In this document: positions 52,255 to 63,488 of the stretch, piece by piece
Position numbering within the stretch: the first letter of the stretch is position 1
Layout of the letters: each line of letters starts with the position of its first letter
Source of the DNA: Pseudomonas capsici
GTDB lineage: Bacteria; Pseudomonadota; Gammaproteobacteria; Pseudomonadales; Pseudomonadaceae
NCBI RefSeq assembly: GCF_017165765.1
Contig: NZ_JAFGZD010000002.1
Location: forward strand, 124,001-188,000
Reading direction: 5' to 3'
DNA length: 64,000 bases
The notes under the pieces: model-generated
What the model saw: the letters and a program-made list of their open reading frames with translations, nothing else
Told to the model about the DNA's origin: nothing
Databases searched by the model: none
Position numbers and translations under genes: made by a program

Positions 52255-53465
52255 TCTTTGGCGTGATCAAGCCTTACCCGTCGCCGCTGATCAGCGGACG
52301 CGGCATAGACCTCGACTTCCCGATGCTGGCTGGTTGCCTGGCATTGCTGGGGCTTGGTCTGGTGATGATTACTTCCGCGTCGTCGGAAGTGGCTGCCGTG
52401 CAGTCGGGCAACACGCTGTACATGATGACCCGTCATCTTGTCTATCTGTTGATCGGCCTGGGTGCCTGCGGCGCGACCATGATGATTCCGGTCGCCACCT
52501 GGCAGCGCATGGGCTGGCTGATGCTGATCGGTGCCTTCGGTCTGCTGTTGCTGGTGCTGGTGCCGGGCATCGGGCGTGAGGTTAACGGCTCGATGCGCTG
52601 GATCGGTTTCGGCGCGTTCAACGTGCAGCCTTCCGAAATCGCCAAGGTCTTTGTGGTGATCTTCCTGGCGGGCTATCTGATTCGTCGTCAGCAGGAAGTC
52701 CGTGAAAGCTGGATGGGCTTCTTCAAGCCATTCATCGTGCTGCTGCCCATGGCGGGCCTGCTGCTGATGGAGCCTGACTTCGGGGCCACGGTGGTGATGA
52801 TGGGCTCGGCGGCGGCCATGCTGTTTCTCGGCGGCGTCGGGCTGTTCCGTTTCTCCCTGATGGTGGTGCTGGCAGTGGTTTCCGTGGTGGTGCTGGTTCA
52901 GGCCCAGCCTTACCGGATGGCGCGTCTGACCAACTTCACCGATCCGTGGGCAGACCAGTTCGGTTCCGGCTACCAGTTGACCCAGGCGCTGATCGCATTC
53001 GGTCGCGGCGAATGGTTCGGCGTCGGTCTGGGCAACAGTGTCCAGAAACAGTTCTATCTGCCGGAAGCTCATACGGACTTCGTGTTCTCGGTGCTGGCCG
53101 AAGAGTTGGGTGTCATCGGGTCTTTGCTCACGGTGGCCTTGTTCCTGTTCGTCAGTATTCGTGGCATGTACATAGGTATGTGGGCAGAAAGGGCCAAACA
53201 GTTCTTCGGTGCTTACGTTGCCTACGGTCTTTCTTTCCTGTGGATCGGCCAGTTCCTGATCAATATCGGGGTAAACGTCGGTCTGCTGCCGACCAAAGGC
53301 CTGACTTTGCCATTCCTCAGCTACGGCGGCAGTTCGCTTGTGATCTGCTGCGCGAGCCTCGGCCTGCTGCTGCGCATCGAGTGGGAATCGCGCAACAACA
53401 TGGGCAGCGAAGAAACCGAATTCAAGGAGAGCGACTTCGCCGAGGAGCCGCCCCATGGACGCTAA
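52251..53465 (+). CDS. ftsW: Septal peptidoglycan glycosyltransferase FtsW
   Basis: SEDS-family polymerase of septal glycan strands, partner of FtsI. The 404-residue protein has about ten membrane helices; the catalytic-region segments FGSGYQLTQALIAFGRGEWFGVGLGNS and LPFLSYGGSSL (each quoted in part) are clear. The 3' end overlaps murG by 11 bases. Confidence 0.96.
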   Translation: MIFGVIKPYPSPLISGRGIDLDFPMLAGCLALLGLGLVMITSASSEVAAVQSGNTLYMMTRHLVYLLIGLGACGATMMIPVATWQRMGWLMLIGAFGLLLLVLVPGIGREVNGSMRWIGFGAFNVQPSEIAKVFVVIFLAGYLIRRQQEVRESWMGFFKPFIVLLPMAGLLLMEPDFGATVVMMGSAAAMLFLGGVGLFRFSLMVVLAVVSVVVLVQAQPYRMARLTNFTDPWADQFGSGYQLTQALIAFGRGEWFGVGLGNSVQKQFYLPEAHTDFVFSVLAEELGVIGSLLTVALFLFVSIRGMYIGMWAERAKQFFGAYVAYGLSFLWIGQFLINIGVNVGLLPTKGLTLPFLSYGGSSLVICCASLGLLLRIEWESRNNMGSEETEFKESDFAEEPPHGR

Positions 53466-54517
53466 CGTGCTGATCATGGCCGGCGGCACCGGCGGGCATG
53501 TATTCCCGGCACTGGCCTGTGCCCGCGAATTCCAGTCGCGTGGTTACAAGGTCCATTGGCTGGGTACGCCGCGTGGTATCGAAAACGAGCTGGTGCCACA
53601 GGCAGGGCTGACCCTGCATCTGATCGATGCCACCGGTTTGCGTGGCAAGGGCAAGCTGTCGTTGCTCAAGGCCCCTTTCATGCTGCTCAAGGCATTGCGA
53701 CAGGCCCGCAAGGTTGTGCGCGAGCTGAAGCCGGTCTGTGTCGTGGGTTTCGGTGGCTATGTCACAGGTCCCGGCGGGCTGGCTGCGAAGCTGGCGGGTG
53801 TGCCGTTGATCATTCATGAGCAGAACGCTGTGGCCGGTACGGCCAACCGCAGTCTGTCGTCCTTCGCCAGCCGTATCTGCGAGGCGTTCCCGGACACCTT
53901 CAGTGCAACGGCCAAGCGTCGTACCACCGGCAATCCGGTGCGGGTCGAGCTCTTTCTTGAAACGCCACGACAGCCGCTGGCCGGTCGCAAGGCGCGTCTG
54001 CTGGTCCTGGGCGGCAGCCTGGGCGCGGAGCCCCTGAACAAGTTGCTGCCCGAAGCTCTGGCTCAGGTGCCTGAAGACATACGGCCCGAGATTTTCCATC
54101 AGGCTGGCAGGAAACACGATGAAGTCACCGCCGAGCGTTATCGAAACGCCGGCGTCGAGGCGCAGGTCGCGCCGTTTATCCAGAACATGGCACAGGCCTA
54201 TGCCTGGGCCGATCTGGTCGTCTGTCGCGCAGGTGCGTTGACCATCAGTGAACTGGCAGCCGCAGGCTTGCCTTCGTTCCTGATCCCGCTGCCTCACGCG
54301 ATCGACGACCACCAGTCTCGTAACGCTGACTATCTGGCTCGCGAAGGCGCAGCCTTTGTCATGCCGCAAGCGACAACTGGCGCCGCCGAGATGGCTACGC
54401 GCCTGAAAGAGGTTTTGATGCAACCCGAACAATTGAACAACATGGCCCGTACCGCCCGCAGGCTGGCCCGGCCAGACGCAACCAACACCGTTGTCGACGT
54501 TTGTGTGGAGGTGGCCA

Positions 54518-54525
<8 letters not shown>
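53455..54525 (+). CDS. murG: Lipid II synthase MurG
   Basis: Membrane-associated glycosyltransferase that adds GlcNAc to lipid I, giving lipid II. The 356-residue protein has the two glycine-rich loops [12 protein letters not shown] (about 9) and [15 protein letters not shown] (about 98) and the donor-binding [15 protein letters not shown] near 279. The end overlaps the murC start by eight bases. Confidence 0.97.
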
Positions 54526-56934
<2,409 letters not shown>

Positions 56935-56936
56935 GC

Positions 56937-57803
56937 ATGTACGGCGCGTCGGCACGTCATCAGCCACCTGCTCCTGGCCGCAAGCCAGTGCCGCGTGGTG
57001 CCAGTCGGATGGTGGCCAAGGAGCCATTGTCGGCGCGACTGCCCAAGCCGGGCTTCGGTTTCCTGAAGGGGCTGTTCTGGCCGGTGCTGCTGGTGGTTCT
57101 GGGGTTCGGTACGTACGAAGGTGCGCAGCGCCTGTTGCCGTATGTGGACCGTCCGATCACCCGCATCAACGTGCAGGGCGACCTGAGTTACATCAGTCAG
57201 CAGGCGGTGCAGCAGCGAATCGCGCCTTATGTGGCGGCCAGCTTCTTCACCATCGATCTGGCCGGCATGCGTACCGAACTGGAGCAGATGCCATGGATCG
57301 CTCATGCCGAAGTACGGCGTGTCTGGCCGGACCAGGTCGTGATTCGACTGGAAGAGCAACTGCCCGTCGCCCGTTGGGGAGACGAAGCGCTGTTGAACAA
57401 CCAGGGACAGGCTTTCACACCGCGTGAACTGTCCAACTATGAACACCTTCCCCAGTTGTTCGGTCCGCAGCGGGCCCAGCAACAGGTGATGCAGCAGTAC
57501 CAGGTGTTGAGTCAGATGTTGCGCCCCATGGGGTTCTCCATCGCGCGCCTGGAGTTACGTGAGCGTGGCAGTTGGTTCCTGACCACCGGTGCCGGCAATG
57601 CCGGTCCGGGTATCGAGTTGTTGCTGGGACGCGATAATCTTGTGGAAAAAATGCGCCGCTTCATCGCGATTTACGAAAAGACGCTTAAAGAACAAATCAC
57701 GAATATTGCGCGCATCGACCTGCGTTACTCCAACGGCCTTGCGGTCGGATGGCGTGAGCAGGTAGCGCCGACAGCGGACAAGCCCGCCGTCGCGAAGAAT
57801 TGA
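56937..57803 (+). CDS. ftsQ: Cell division protein FtsQ
   Basis: Bitopic divisome scaffold (288 residues). After a basic cytoplasmic tail, one membrane helix lies at about 43-60 ([18 protein letters not shown] in part), followed by the POTRA domain (about 72-140: [14 protein letters not shown]) and the beta domain. It joins FtsB and FtsL. Start is two bases after ddlB. Confidence 0.95.
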   Translation: MYGASARHQPPAPGRKPVPRGASRMVAKEPLSARLPKPGFGFLKGLFWPVLLVVLGFGTYEGAQRLLPYVDRPITRINVQGDLSYISQQAVQQRIAPYVAASFFTIDLAGMRTELEQMPWIAHAEVRRVWPDQVVIRLEEQLPVARWGDEALLNNQGQAFTPRELSNYEHLPQLFGPQRAQQQVMQQYQVLSQMLRPMGFSIARLELRERGSWFLTTGAGNAGPGIELLLGRDNLVEKMRRFIAIYEKTLKEQITNIARIDLRYSNGLAVGWREQVAPTADKPAVAKN

Positions 57804-57817
57804 TAAGAGGCTGGACC

Positions 57818-59074
57818 ATGGCAAATGTGCAAAGCGGCAAAATGATCGTCGGGCTGGATATCGGTACCTCCAAGGTGGTGGCACTGGTAGGCGAAGTCGC
57901 GGCCGATGGCTCGCTGGAAATCGTGGGTATCGGTACCCATCCATCCCGTGGCCTGAAAAAGGGCGTGGTGGTGAATATCGAATCGACCGTGCAATCGATC
58001 CAGCGCGCCGTCGAAGAAGCACAACTGATGGCGGGCTGCCGTATCCACTCGGCGTTCGTCGGCGTTGCGGGCAACCATATTCGCAGCCTGAACTCCCACG
58101 GCATCGTGGCGATTCGTGATCGCGAAGTCAGCTCCGCGGATCTGGAGCGTGTGCTCGATGCCGCGCAGGCGGTTGCCATCCCTGCCGATCAGCGCGTGCT
58201 GCACACCTTGCCGCAGGATTACGTGATCGATAACCAGGAAGGCGTGCGCGAGCCGCTGGGCATGTCCGGCGTGCGTCTGGAAGCCAAGGTGCATGTGGTG
58301 ACCTGCGCAGTGAACGCTGCCCAGAACATCGAAAAGTGCGTGCGCCGCTGCGGCCTGGAAGTCGACGACATCATTCTCGAACAACTGGCGTCGGCCTATT
58401 CGGTATTGACCGATGACGAGAAGGAACTGGGCGTGTGTCTGGTGGATATCGGTGGCGGCACCACCGACATCGCGATCTTCACCGAAGGCGCCATTCGTCA
58501 TACCGCCGTGATCCCGATTGCCGGCGATCAGGTCACCAACGACATCGCCATGGCGCTGCGTACACCGACCCAGTACGCCGAAGAAATCAAGATTCGCTAC
58601 GCCTGCGCCCTGGCCAAACTGGCCGGTGCCGGTGAAACCATCAAGGTACCGAGTGTGGGCGACCGTCCACCTCGCGAGCTGTCGCGCCAGGCCCTGGCCG
58701 AAGTGGTCGAACCTCGTTACGACGAGCTGTTCACCCTGATCCAGGCCGAACTGCGCCGCAGCGGTTACGAAGATCTTATCCCGGCCGGCATCGTGCTGAC
58801 CGGTGGTACGTCGAAAATGGAAGGTGCGGTCGAACTGGCCGAGGAAATCTTCCACATGCCGGTACGCCTCGGCGTACCGCATAGCGTCAAAGGGCTCGCC
58901 GATGTTGTGCGCAACCCGATCTACTCCACAGGCGTCGGCCTGTTGCAGTACGGGCTGCAGAAACAGTCGGACGGCATCTCGCTGTCCGGTCTGGGCAACA
59001 GCAGCAGCTACGGCGACGAACCCAAGGCCCCAGTGCTTGAGCGCGTCAAGCGCTGGTTCCAGGGCAATTTCTGA
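57818..59074 (+). CDS. ftsA: Cell division protein FtsA
   Basis: Actin-like ATPase that tethers FtsZ to the membrane. The 418-residue protein has IVGLDIGTSKVVALVGE at the start (phosphate 1 loop) and LVDIGGGTTDIAIF near 206; the C-terminal amphipathic helix RVKRWFQGNF provides membrane binding. ATG at 57818 with AGAGG upstream is chosen over the frame start at 57800 that overlaps ftsQ. Confidence 0.97.
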   Translation: MANVQSGKMIVGLDIGTSKVVALVGEVAADGSLEIVGIGTHPSRGLKKGVVVNIESTVQSIQRAVEEAQLMAGCRIHSAFVGVAGNHIRSLNSHGIVAIRDREVSSADLERVLDAAQAVAIPADQRVLHTLPQDYVIDNQEGVREPLGMSGVRLEAKVHVVTCAVNAAQNIEKCVRRCGLEVDDIILEQLASAYSVLTDDEKELGVCLVDIGGGTTDIAIFTEGAIRHTAVIPIAGDQVTNDIAMALRTPTQYAEEIKIRYACALAKLAGAGETIKVPSVGDRPPRELSRQALAEVVEPRYDELFTLIQAELRRSGYEDLIPAGIVLTGGTSKMEGAVELAEEIFHMPVRLGVPHSVKGLADVVRNPIYSTGVGLLQYGLQKQSDGISLSGLGNSSSYGDEPKAPVLERVKRWFQGNF

Positions 59075-59145
59075 GTTTCAAGGCTTCAAAAGTGGTAGCG
59101 GCAGGTAGTAGGCAGAAACAACTAGAGAACTGAAGGAGAGGGAAA

Positions 59146-60336
59146 ATGTTCGAACTCGTAGACAACGTCCCGCAGAGCCCGGTAATCAAGGTTATCGGTG
59201 TGGGTGGTGGTGGTGGCAACGCTGTCAATCACATGGTCAAGAGCAACATCGAAGGCGTGGAATTCATCTGCGCCAACACTGATGCTCAGGCACTGAAAAA
59301 CATCGGCGCACGCACCATCCTGCAATTGGGTACTGGCGTGACCAAAGGTCTTGGCGCTGGCGCCAACCCTGAAGTCGGCCGTCAGGCGGCACTGGAAGAC
59401 CGTGAGCGCATTGCAGAAGTCCTGCAAGGCACCAACATGGTATTCATCACGACTGGCATGGGCGGTGGTACCGGTACCGGTGCAGCTCCGATCATTGCCG
59501 AAGTGGCCAAGGAACTGGGCATCCTCACGGTTGCGGTCGTTACTCGTCCGTTCCCGTTCGAAGGCCGAAAGCGCATGCAGATCGCCGATGAAGGCATCCG
59601 TATGCTGTCGGAAAGCGTCGACTCGTTGATCACCATCCCCAACGAGAAGCTGCTGACCATCCTGGGTAAAGACGCCAGCCTGCTGTCGGCTTTTGCCAAG
59701 GCTGACGATGTTCTGGCCGGTGCCGTTCGCGGTATCTCCGACATCATCAAACGTCCGGGCATGATCAACGTCGACTTCGCCGACGTCCGTACCGTGATGA
59801 GCGAAATGGGCATGGCGATGATGGGTACCGGCTGCGCCAGCGGTCCGAATCGTGCGCGTGAAGCGACCGAAGCGGCCATTCGCAACCCGTTGCTCGAAGA
59901 CGTCAACCTGCAGGGCGCACGTGGCATCCTGGTCAACATCACCGCCGGTCCTGACCTGTCTCTGGGTGAGTACTCCGACGTGGGTAGCATCATCGAGGCG
60001 TTCGCTTCCGAGCACGCGATGGTCAAGGTCGGTACCGTTATCGATCCGGACATGCGTGACGAGTTGCACGTGACCGTGGTTGCAACTGGTCTGGGCGCGA
60101 AAATCGAGAAGCCTGTGAAGGTCATCGACAACACCCTGCAAGCTGTCCAGCAGGCCGCTGCTCAACCTGCAGCTGCTCGTCAGGAAGCTCCATCGGTGAA
60201 CTACCGCGATCTGGAACGCCCGACCGTAATGCGCAATCAGGCTCATGCAAGCGCCACTGCAGCGGCCAAGATGAACCCTAACGATGACCTCGACTACCTG
60301 GACATCCCGGCTTTCCTGCGTCGTCAGGCCGATTGA
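59146..60336 (+). CDS. ftsZ: Cell division protein FtsZ
   Basis: Tubulin-like GTPase that forms the Z ring. The 396-residue protein has the GTP loop GGGTGTGAA (about 106-114) and the T7-loop region NVDFADVRTVM near 207. The C-terminal peptide DYLDIPAFLRRQAD, which binds FtsA and ZipA, is intact. AAGGAGAGGG precedes the ATG. The 71-base gap from ftsA leaves room for an internal promoter. Confidence 0.98.
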   Translation: MFELVDNVPQSPVIKVIGVGGGGGNAVNHMVKSNIEGVEFICANTDAQALKNIGARTILQLGTGVTKGLGAGANPEVGRQAALEDRERIAEVLQGTNMVFITTGMGGGTGTGAAPIIAEVAKELGILTVAVVTRPFPFEGRKRMQIADEGIRMLSESVDSLITIPNEKLLTILGKDASLLSAFAKADDVLAGAVRGISDIIKRPGMINVDFADVRTVMSEMGMAMMGTGCASGPNRAREATEAAIRNPLLEDVNLQGARGILVNITAGPDLSLGEYSDVGSIIEAFASEHAMVKVGTVIDPDMRDELHVTVVATGLGAKIEKPVKVIDNTLQAVQQAAAQPAAARQEAPSVNYRDLERPTVMRNQAHASATAAAKMNPNDDLDYLDIPAFLRRQAD

Positions 60337-60447
60337 TGAAATGTATCAGGGGTATTAGGGTGATTGGTGTTCAGCAAAGGCATGGTCTGCTATCATCGCC
60401 AGCCTTTGTTGATACCAGTTCGCAACTTGCGCTGAAGCGGCCATGCC

Positions 60448-61359
60448 ATGATTAAACAACGCACCCTGAAAAATATTATCCGTGCCACAGGTGTTGGCTT
60501 GCATTCCGGGGAAAAGGTTTACCTGACCCTCAAGCCTGCGCCTGTGAATACCGGCATCGTGTTTTGCCGAGCCGACCTGGACCCTGTCGTGCATATCCCT
60601 GCACGTGCGGAAAATGTCGGAGACACCACACTGTCGACCACTCTGGTCAGCGGTGACGTAAAGGTCGACACGGTAGAACATTTGCTTTCGGCCATGGCTG
60701 GCCTTGGCATCGATAACGCCTACGTCGAGCTCTCTGCCTCCGAAGTTCCAATCATGGATGGCAGCGCAGGCCCTTTCGTATTCCTGATTCAATCGGCCGG
60801 CCTGGAGGAACAGGACGAGCCGAAGCAGTTCATCCGTATCCTGCGTGAGGTGACAGTGGAAGAGGGCGGTAAACGCGCTACTTTCGTGCCTTTCGAAGGG
60901 TTCAAGGTCAGTTTCGAGATCGATTTCGATCACCCTGTCTTCCGTGACCGCACCCAGAGTGCAAGCGTGGACTTTTCCAGTACTTCCTTCGTGAAGGAAG
61001 TCAGCCGTGCACGGACCTTCGGGTTCATGAGTGACATCGAGTACCTGCGCAAGCACAACCTCGCACTCGGCGGCAGCGTGGAAAACGCCATCGTGGTCGA
61101 CAAGGAAGGCGTATTGAACGAAGACGGCCTGCGTTACGAGGACGAATTCGTCAAACATAAAATCCTGGACGCCATCGGTGACCTCTACCTGCTGGGCAAC
61201 AGCCTGATCGGTGAGTTCCGTGGCTTCAAGTCGGGGCATGCACTGAACAATCGTCTGCTGCGCACGTTGATCGAGCAGCCGGACGCCTGGGAAGTCGTGA
61301 CCTTCGAGGATGCCAGTACGGCACCTATTTCTTACATGCGTCCTGTCGCGGCCGTGTAA
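60448..61359 (+). CDS. lpxC: UDP-3-O-acyl-N-acetylglucosamine deacetylase LpxC
   Basis: Zinc deacetylase, the committed step of lipid A synthesis. The 303-residue protein has the zinc ligand His78 ([12 protein letters not shown]) and the HKILDAIGD motif near 237 with the second histidine and aspartate. A TATCAT at 60391-60396 in the 111-base gap after ftsZ may be the -10 of its own promoter. The C-terminal tail that controls FtsH turnover is present ([11 protein letters not shown]). Confidence 0.97.
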   Translation: MIKQRTLKNIIRATGVGLHSGEKVYLTLKPAPVNTGIVFCRADLDPVVHIPARAENVGDTTLSTTLVSGDVKVDTVEHLLSAMAGLGIDNAYVELSASEVPIMDGSAGPFVFLIQSAGLEEQDEPKQFIRILREVTVEEGGKRATFVPFEGFKVSFEIDFDHPVFRDRTQSASVDFSSTSFVKEVSRARTFGFMSDIEYLRKHNLALGGSVENAIVVDKEGVLNEDGLRYEDEFVKHKILDAIGDLYLLGNSLIGEFRGFKSGHALNNRLLRTLIEQPDAWEVVTFEDASTAPISYMRPVAAV

Positions 61360-61389
61360 GCAAGCTTTACTCTCTTTCCTTTGTTCTTT

Positions 61390-61417
61390 AAAGGCTGCCT
61401 TCGGGCGGCCTTTTTTT
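61390..61417 (+). terminator. Intrinsic terminator after lpxC, end of the dcw cluster
   Basis: AAAGGCTGCC (61390-61399), a TTCG tetraloop and GGCGGCCTTT (61404-61413, one wobble) followed by a run of T. Strong terminator 30 bases after the lpxC stop. Confidence 0.92.
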
Positions 61418-61434
61418 ATGGTTTTTTCGCATGC

Positions 61435-61461
61435 AAAAAAAGCGGCTCAGTGTGAGCCGCT
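61435..61461 (-). terminator. Intrinsic terminator of the BRO-N gene
   Basis: AGCGGCTCA (61441-61449) pairs with TGAGCCGCT (61453-61461); the seven A at 61435-61441 are a T tract on the minus strand. It lies six bases after the minus-strand stop. Confidence 0.9.
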
Positions 61462-61467
61462 CTGCGA

Positions 61468-62019
61468 TCAATGATGACTGCTGCACAGATTGTCGTTGAT
61501 ACGTGCCTTCATTCTCTGCCAGAAACCATGCTCGACTGGTCGTGTAGTCTGCAGTGCTACATTCGGCATATCCCGCAAGCGAATCCATGGCTCATCGCGC
61601 CATTGCATCACGCTCAATGACGTGCCTGGCCACTGCCAATGGCTGAGCCTCGGGTTATCCAGAGTCATATTTTGCGGTGCGTGCAGTACCGTCAGTACTT
61701 CATGAGTCAGCCACTGTCGCAGTGCCCGGTTTTCGGGGACGTAGTGATGAACCAATAACGCAAACGCACCTGACTCGCTGACCATCAATTGTTTTTGCCA
61801 CTTGCCGTTAGCCTGCAACCAGACAATCCGTCGCTGATCTGCATCGAGCTTGAGTGCTGAGCGTTCACCCAGTGTCTGGCCCATCAGTCGTGCAAGGTCT
61901 GCAAGACAAAACCATGCCTGGGCTTCGCTGTGGATGGCACGCAGCATACGGTGGTGGCGTACGAAAAGGGTGGCTTCGAAATGGTCTGTGCAGGGGGGAG
62001 TTGGAACGATATTCCGCAT
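61468..62019 (-). CDS. BRO-N domain protein
   Basis: Protein of 183 residues whose middle (about 15-115) matches the BRO-N/antirepressor DNA-binding domain of phages: FVRHHRMLRAIHSEAQAWFCLADLARLMG and SESGAFALLVHHYVPENRALRQWLTHEVL (each in part). The C-terminal 65 residues lack a recognised domain. I start it at the ATG at 62019 (MRNIVPTPP); the frame is open 46 codons further, but that part overlaps the structured leader. Free-standing BRO-N genes occur in several Pseudomonas genomes as I recall. Function unknown; DNA binding is likely. Confidence 0.75.
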   Translation of the reverse strand: MRNIVPTPPCTDHFEATLFVRHHRMLRAIHSEAQAWFCLADLARLMGQTLGERSALKLDADQRRIVWLQANGKWQKQLMVSESGAFALLVHHYVPENRALRQWLTHEVLTVLHAPQNMTLDNPRLSHWQWPGTSLSVMQWRDEPWIRLRDMPNVALQTTRPVEHGFWQRMKARINDNLCSSHH

Positions 62020-62426
62020 GGGTTGCACTCTACTTTGATCACGGATTGAAGCTGCCATGGATTGTCGCCAAACAATGGGGTGGCAGCTATGTGAGGGTTG
62101 GCGAACCGGCAAGTAGAAAACCGGCAGACCCGAAGGCCTCCCGCACACAGCCGCCATAACGCGGTGGCAGACAGAATAAAGCGACTGCGGCGTGATGGGG
62201 AGTGTTTACTTGATCGGGTCGCCAAACCCGGTCGCTGATTTGCAACGACGGTGGCAAGGTTAACGGTGGCTTGGCTGGTCAGTAATTGGGGAATTCAGCA
62301 TGGTCCTGGTAAGCATTCATATGTGCTTGTAGGAAGCTACGATCAGGGTCTTTTCAGCCATCTGCCACTTGCCTGAAACATTGTCGGTGTTGACTGGCGT
62401 CTTGCGTTGAAACCCAAGGCTGGACG
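62020..62426. other. Divergent BRO-N/gspK intergenic region
   Basis: 407 bases with no supported gene. The left part holds the structured leader (62082-62155). The right part holds a hairpin GATCGGGT-ACCCGGTC (62212-62219 with 62226-62233, one wobble) and a short hairpin around AAGCATTCATATGTGCTT near 62311. From memory, sequence like this whole stretch recurs upstream of small genes in other Pseudomonas; that cannot be checked here. Confidence 0.6.
62064..62155 (-). ncRNA. Structured leader RNA candidate upstream of the BRO-N gene
   Basis: On the minus strand GGCGGCTGTGTG (62155 to 62144) pairs with CACATAGCTGCC (62093 to 62082), a 12-base stem with two G-U pairs. It encloses at least two hairpins: AGGCC-ttcg-GGTCT and GGTT-cgcc-AACC, with a CCGG/CCGG pairing between them, i.e. 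a multi-branch junction. A further hairpin ATTGT-ttggcg-ACAAT follows toward the gene. The pairing is read directly from sequence; transcription and function are inferred. Confidence 0.55.
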
Positions 62427-63392
62427 ATGACGAGAAACCGACAACAAGGTGCGGCGCTGCTGATGGTGCTGGTCGCACTGGCCATGCTGGCCGCAGGGCT
62501 GGCCTGGATGGTCGAGCAGGGAAGGCAGGAAGTGGACAGCGTGCGTCTGTTACAGCAGCGTGTGCAGGCGCGGTCCATTGAAAAGGCGGCTCTGGCCTTT
62601 ACCGGGCAGGCGCTCAAGGATCCGCTGTGGCGTGCCAGTCCGCTGTTCTGGCAGGCCTTGCGCGGGCAGCCTTTGAGCTATGACTTCAAGGGCGGCAAGG
62701 CGAGTATCCGGATTGTCGATTTGCACCGCTGCTTCAACGTCAACAGCCTGATCGGACCGGAAGCCGAGCGTGCGCAAAAGCAGCTGGTTTACCTGCTGGG
62801 TGCGGATATGCAGGCTGAGCGTCTGGCCCAGAGCCTGACCGACTGGATCGATGACGATCACCAGAGCAGTCTGCAGGGAGCAGAGAACAACGAATACCTG
62901 CGCGCTTCGCCACCGCGTCTGGCGGCCAATCAGTCGATGGTCGATATCAGCGAACTGAACCTGCTGCTACCTGCCGACAACCAGCGTGAGCAACGTTATC
63001 CACAGCTGTGCGCATTGCCGGAAACCACGGGTTGGCGGCTGAATGCCAATGCCCTGAATCTCAGTGAGTTGCCCTTGCTGGAGGCTTTGTACGAGGGGCA
63101 GGTCGAGCGCTCGCAACTGACCCGCCTGATCAGTGGCAGGCCTGCCGGTGGCTATCTGGATGCCAGCGCCTTGCGTCAGGCCATGGGCGCCATGGACGAT
63201 GAAGCCTTCGCCCGACTGAGCGAAGGGTTACTGCTCAATGGCGACCACTTCCTGTTGCAGATCGAAGTGGAACTGGATGGCCAGACATTTCACAGCCAAT
63301 ACCGCGCCGAAGCCCTGGGTATCGTGAAATGGCACAGCCGCGTGCCAGCTCAAGAGATGGTGGTAAGGGAGCGTAAGGCGGGGAAGATTTAA
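62427..63392 (+). CDS. gspK: Type II secretion minor pseudopilin GspK
   Basis: Large minor pseudopilin (321 residues) that caps the GspIJK tip of the type II secretion pseudopilus. The prepilin site is at RQQG-AALLMVLVALAML (cleavage after Gly8), followed by the hydrophobic helix. The body has the GspK domains, including SLTDWIDDDHQ near 136 with the calcium-type acidic cluster. No gspH, I or J lies next to it here: upstream is the BRO-N region, downstream a PhoX gene. It is therefore a separated member or a remnant of a system elsewhere. Confidence 0.9.
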   Translation: MTRNRQQGAALLMVLVALAMLAAGLAWMVEQGRQEVDSVRLLQQRVQARSIEKAALAFTGQALKDPLWRASPLFWQALRGQPLSYDFKGGKASIRIVDLHRCFNVNSLIGPEAERAQKQLVYLLGADMQAERLAQSLTDWIDDDHQSSLQGAENNEYLRASPPRLAANQSMVDISELNLLLPADNQREQRYPQLCALPETTGWRLNANALNLSELPLLEALYEGQVERSQLTRLISGRPAGGYLDASALRQAMGAMDDEAFARLSEGLLLNGDHFLLQIEVELDGQTFHSQYRAEALGIVKWHSRVPAQEMVVRERKAGKI

Positions 63393-63477
63393 GCTACAAG
63401 CTACAAGCTACAAGCTACAAGCTACAAGCCGCAAGTCACCACGTTCACTTGCAGCTTGTAGCTTGCCACTTGCGGCT
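63391..63477. repeat. Heptamer-unit inverted repeat, copy 3 (gspK-phoX)
   Basis: Five exact tandem copies of AAGCTAC (63391-63425), then AAGCCGC and AAGTCAC (63426-63439), a short spacer, then inverse-orientation units (ACTTGCAGCTTGTAGCTTGC and on to 63476). It begins on the gspK stop codon region and sits between convergent genes. It is the most regular of the three copies in the window. Confidence 0.85.
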
Positions 63478-63488
63478 CTATTCCCCAA

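Noticed and set aside
62020..62157. 46-codon N-terminal extension of the BRO-N protein
   Set aside because: The extension reads through the structured leader, has no domain features and differs in character; the ATG at 62019 suits the domain start.
63391..63425. Tandem repeats as a CRISPR array
   Set aside because: The unit is seven bases with no spacers, so it is a simple tandem/inverted repeat, not CRISPR.
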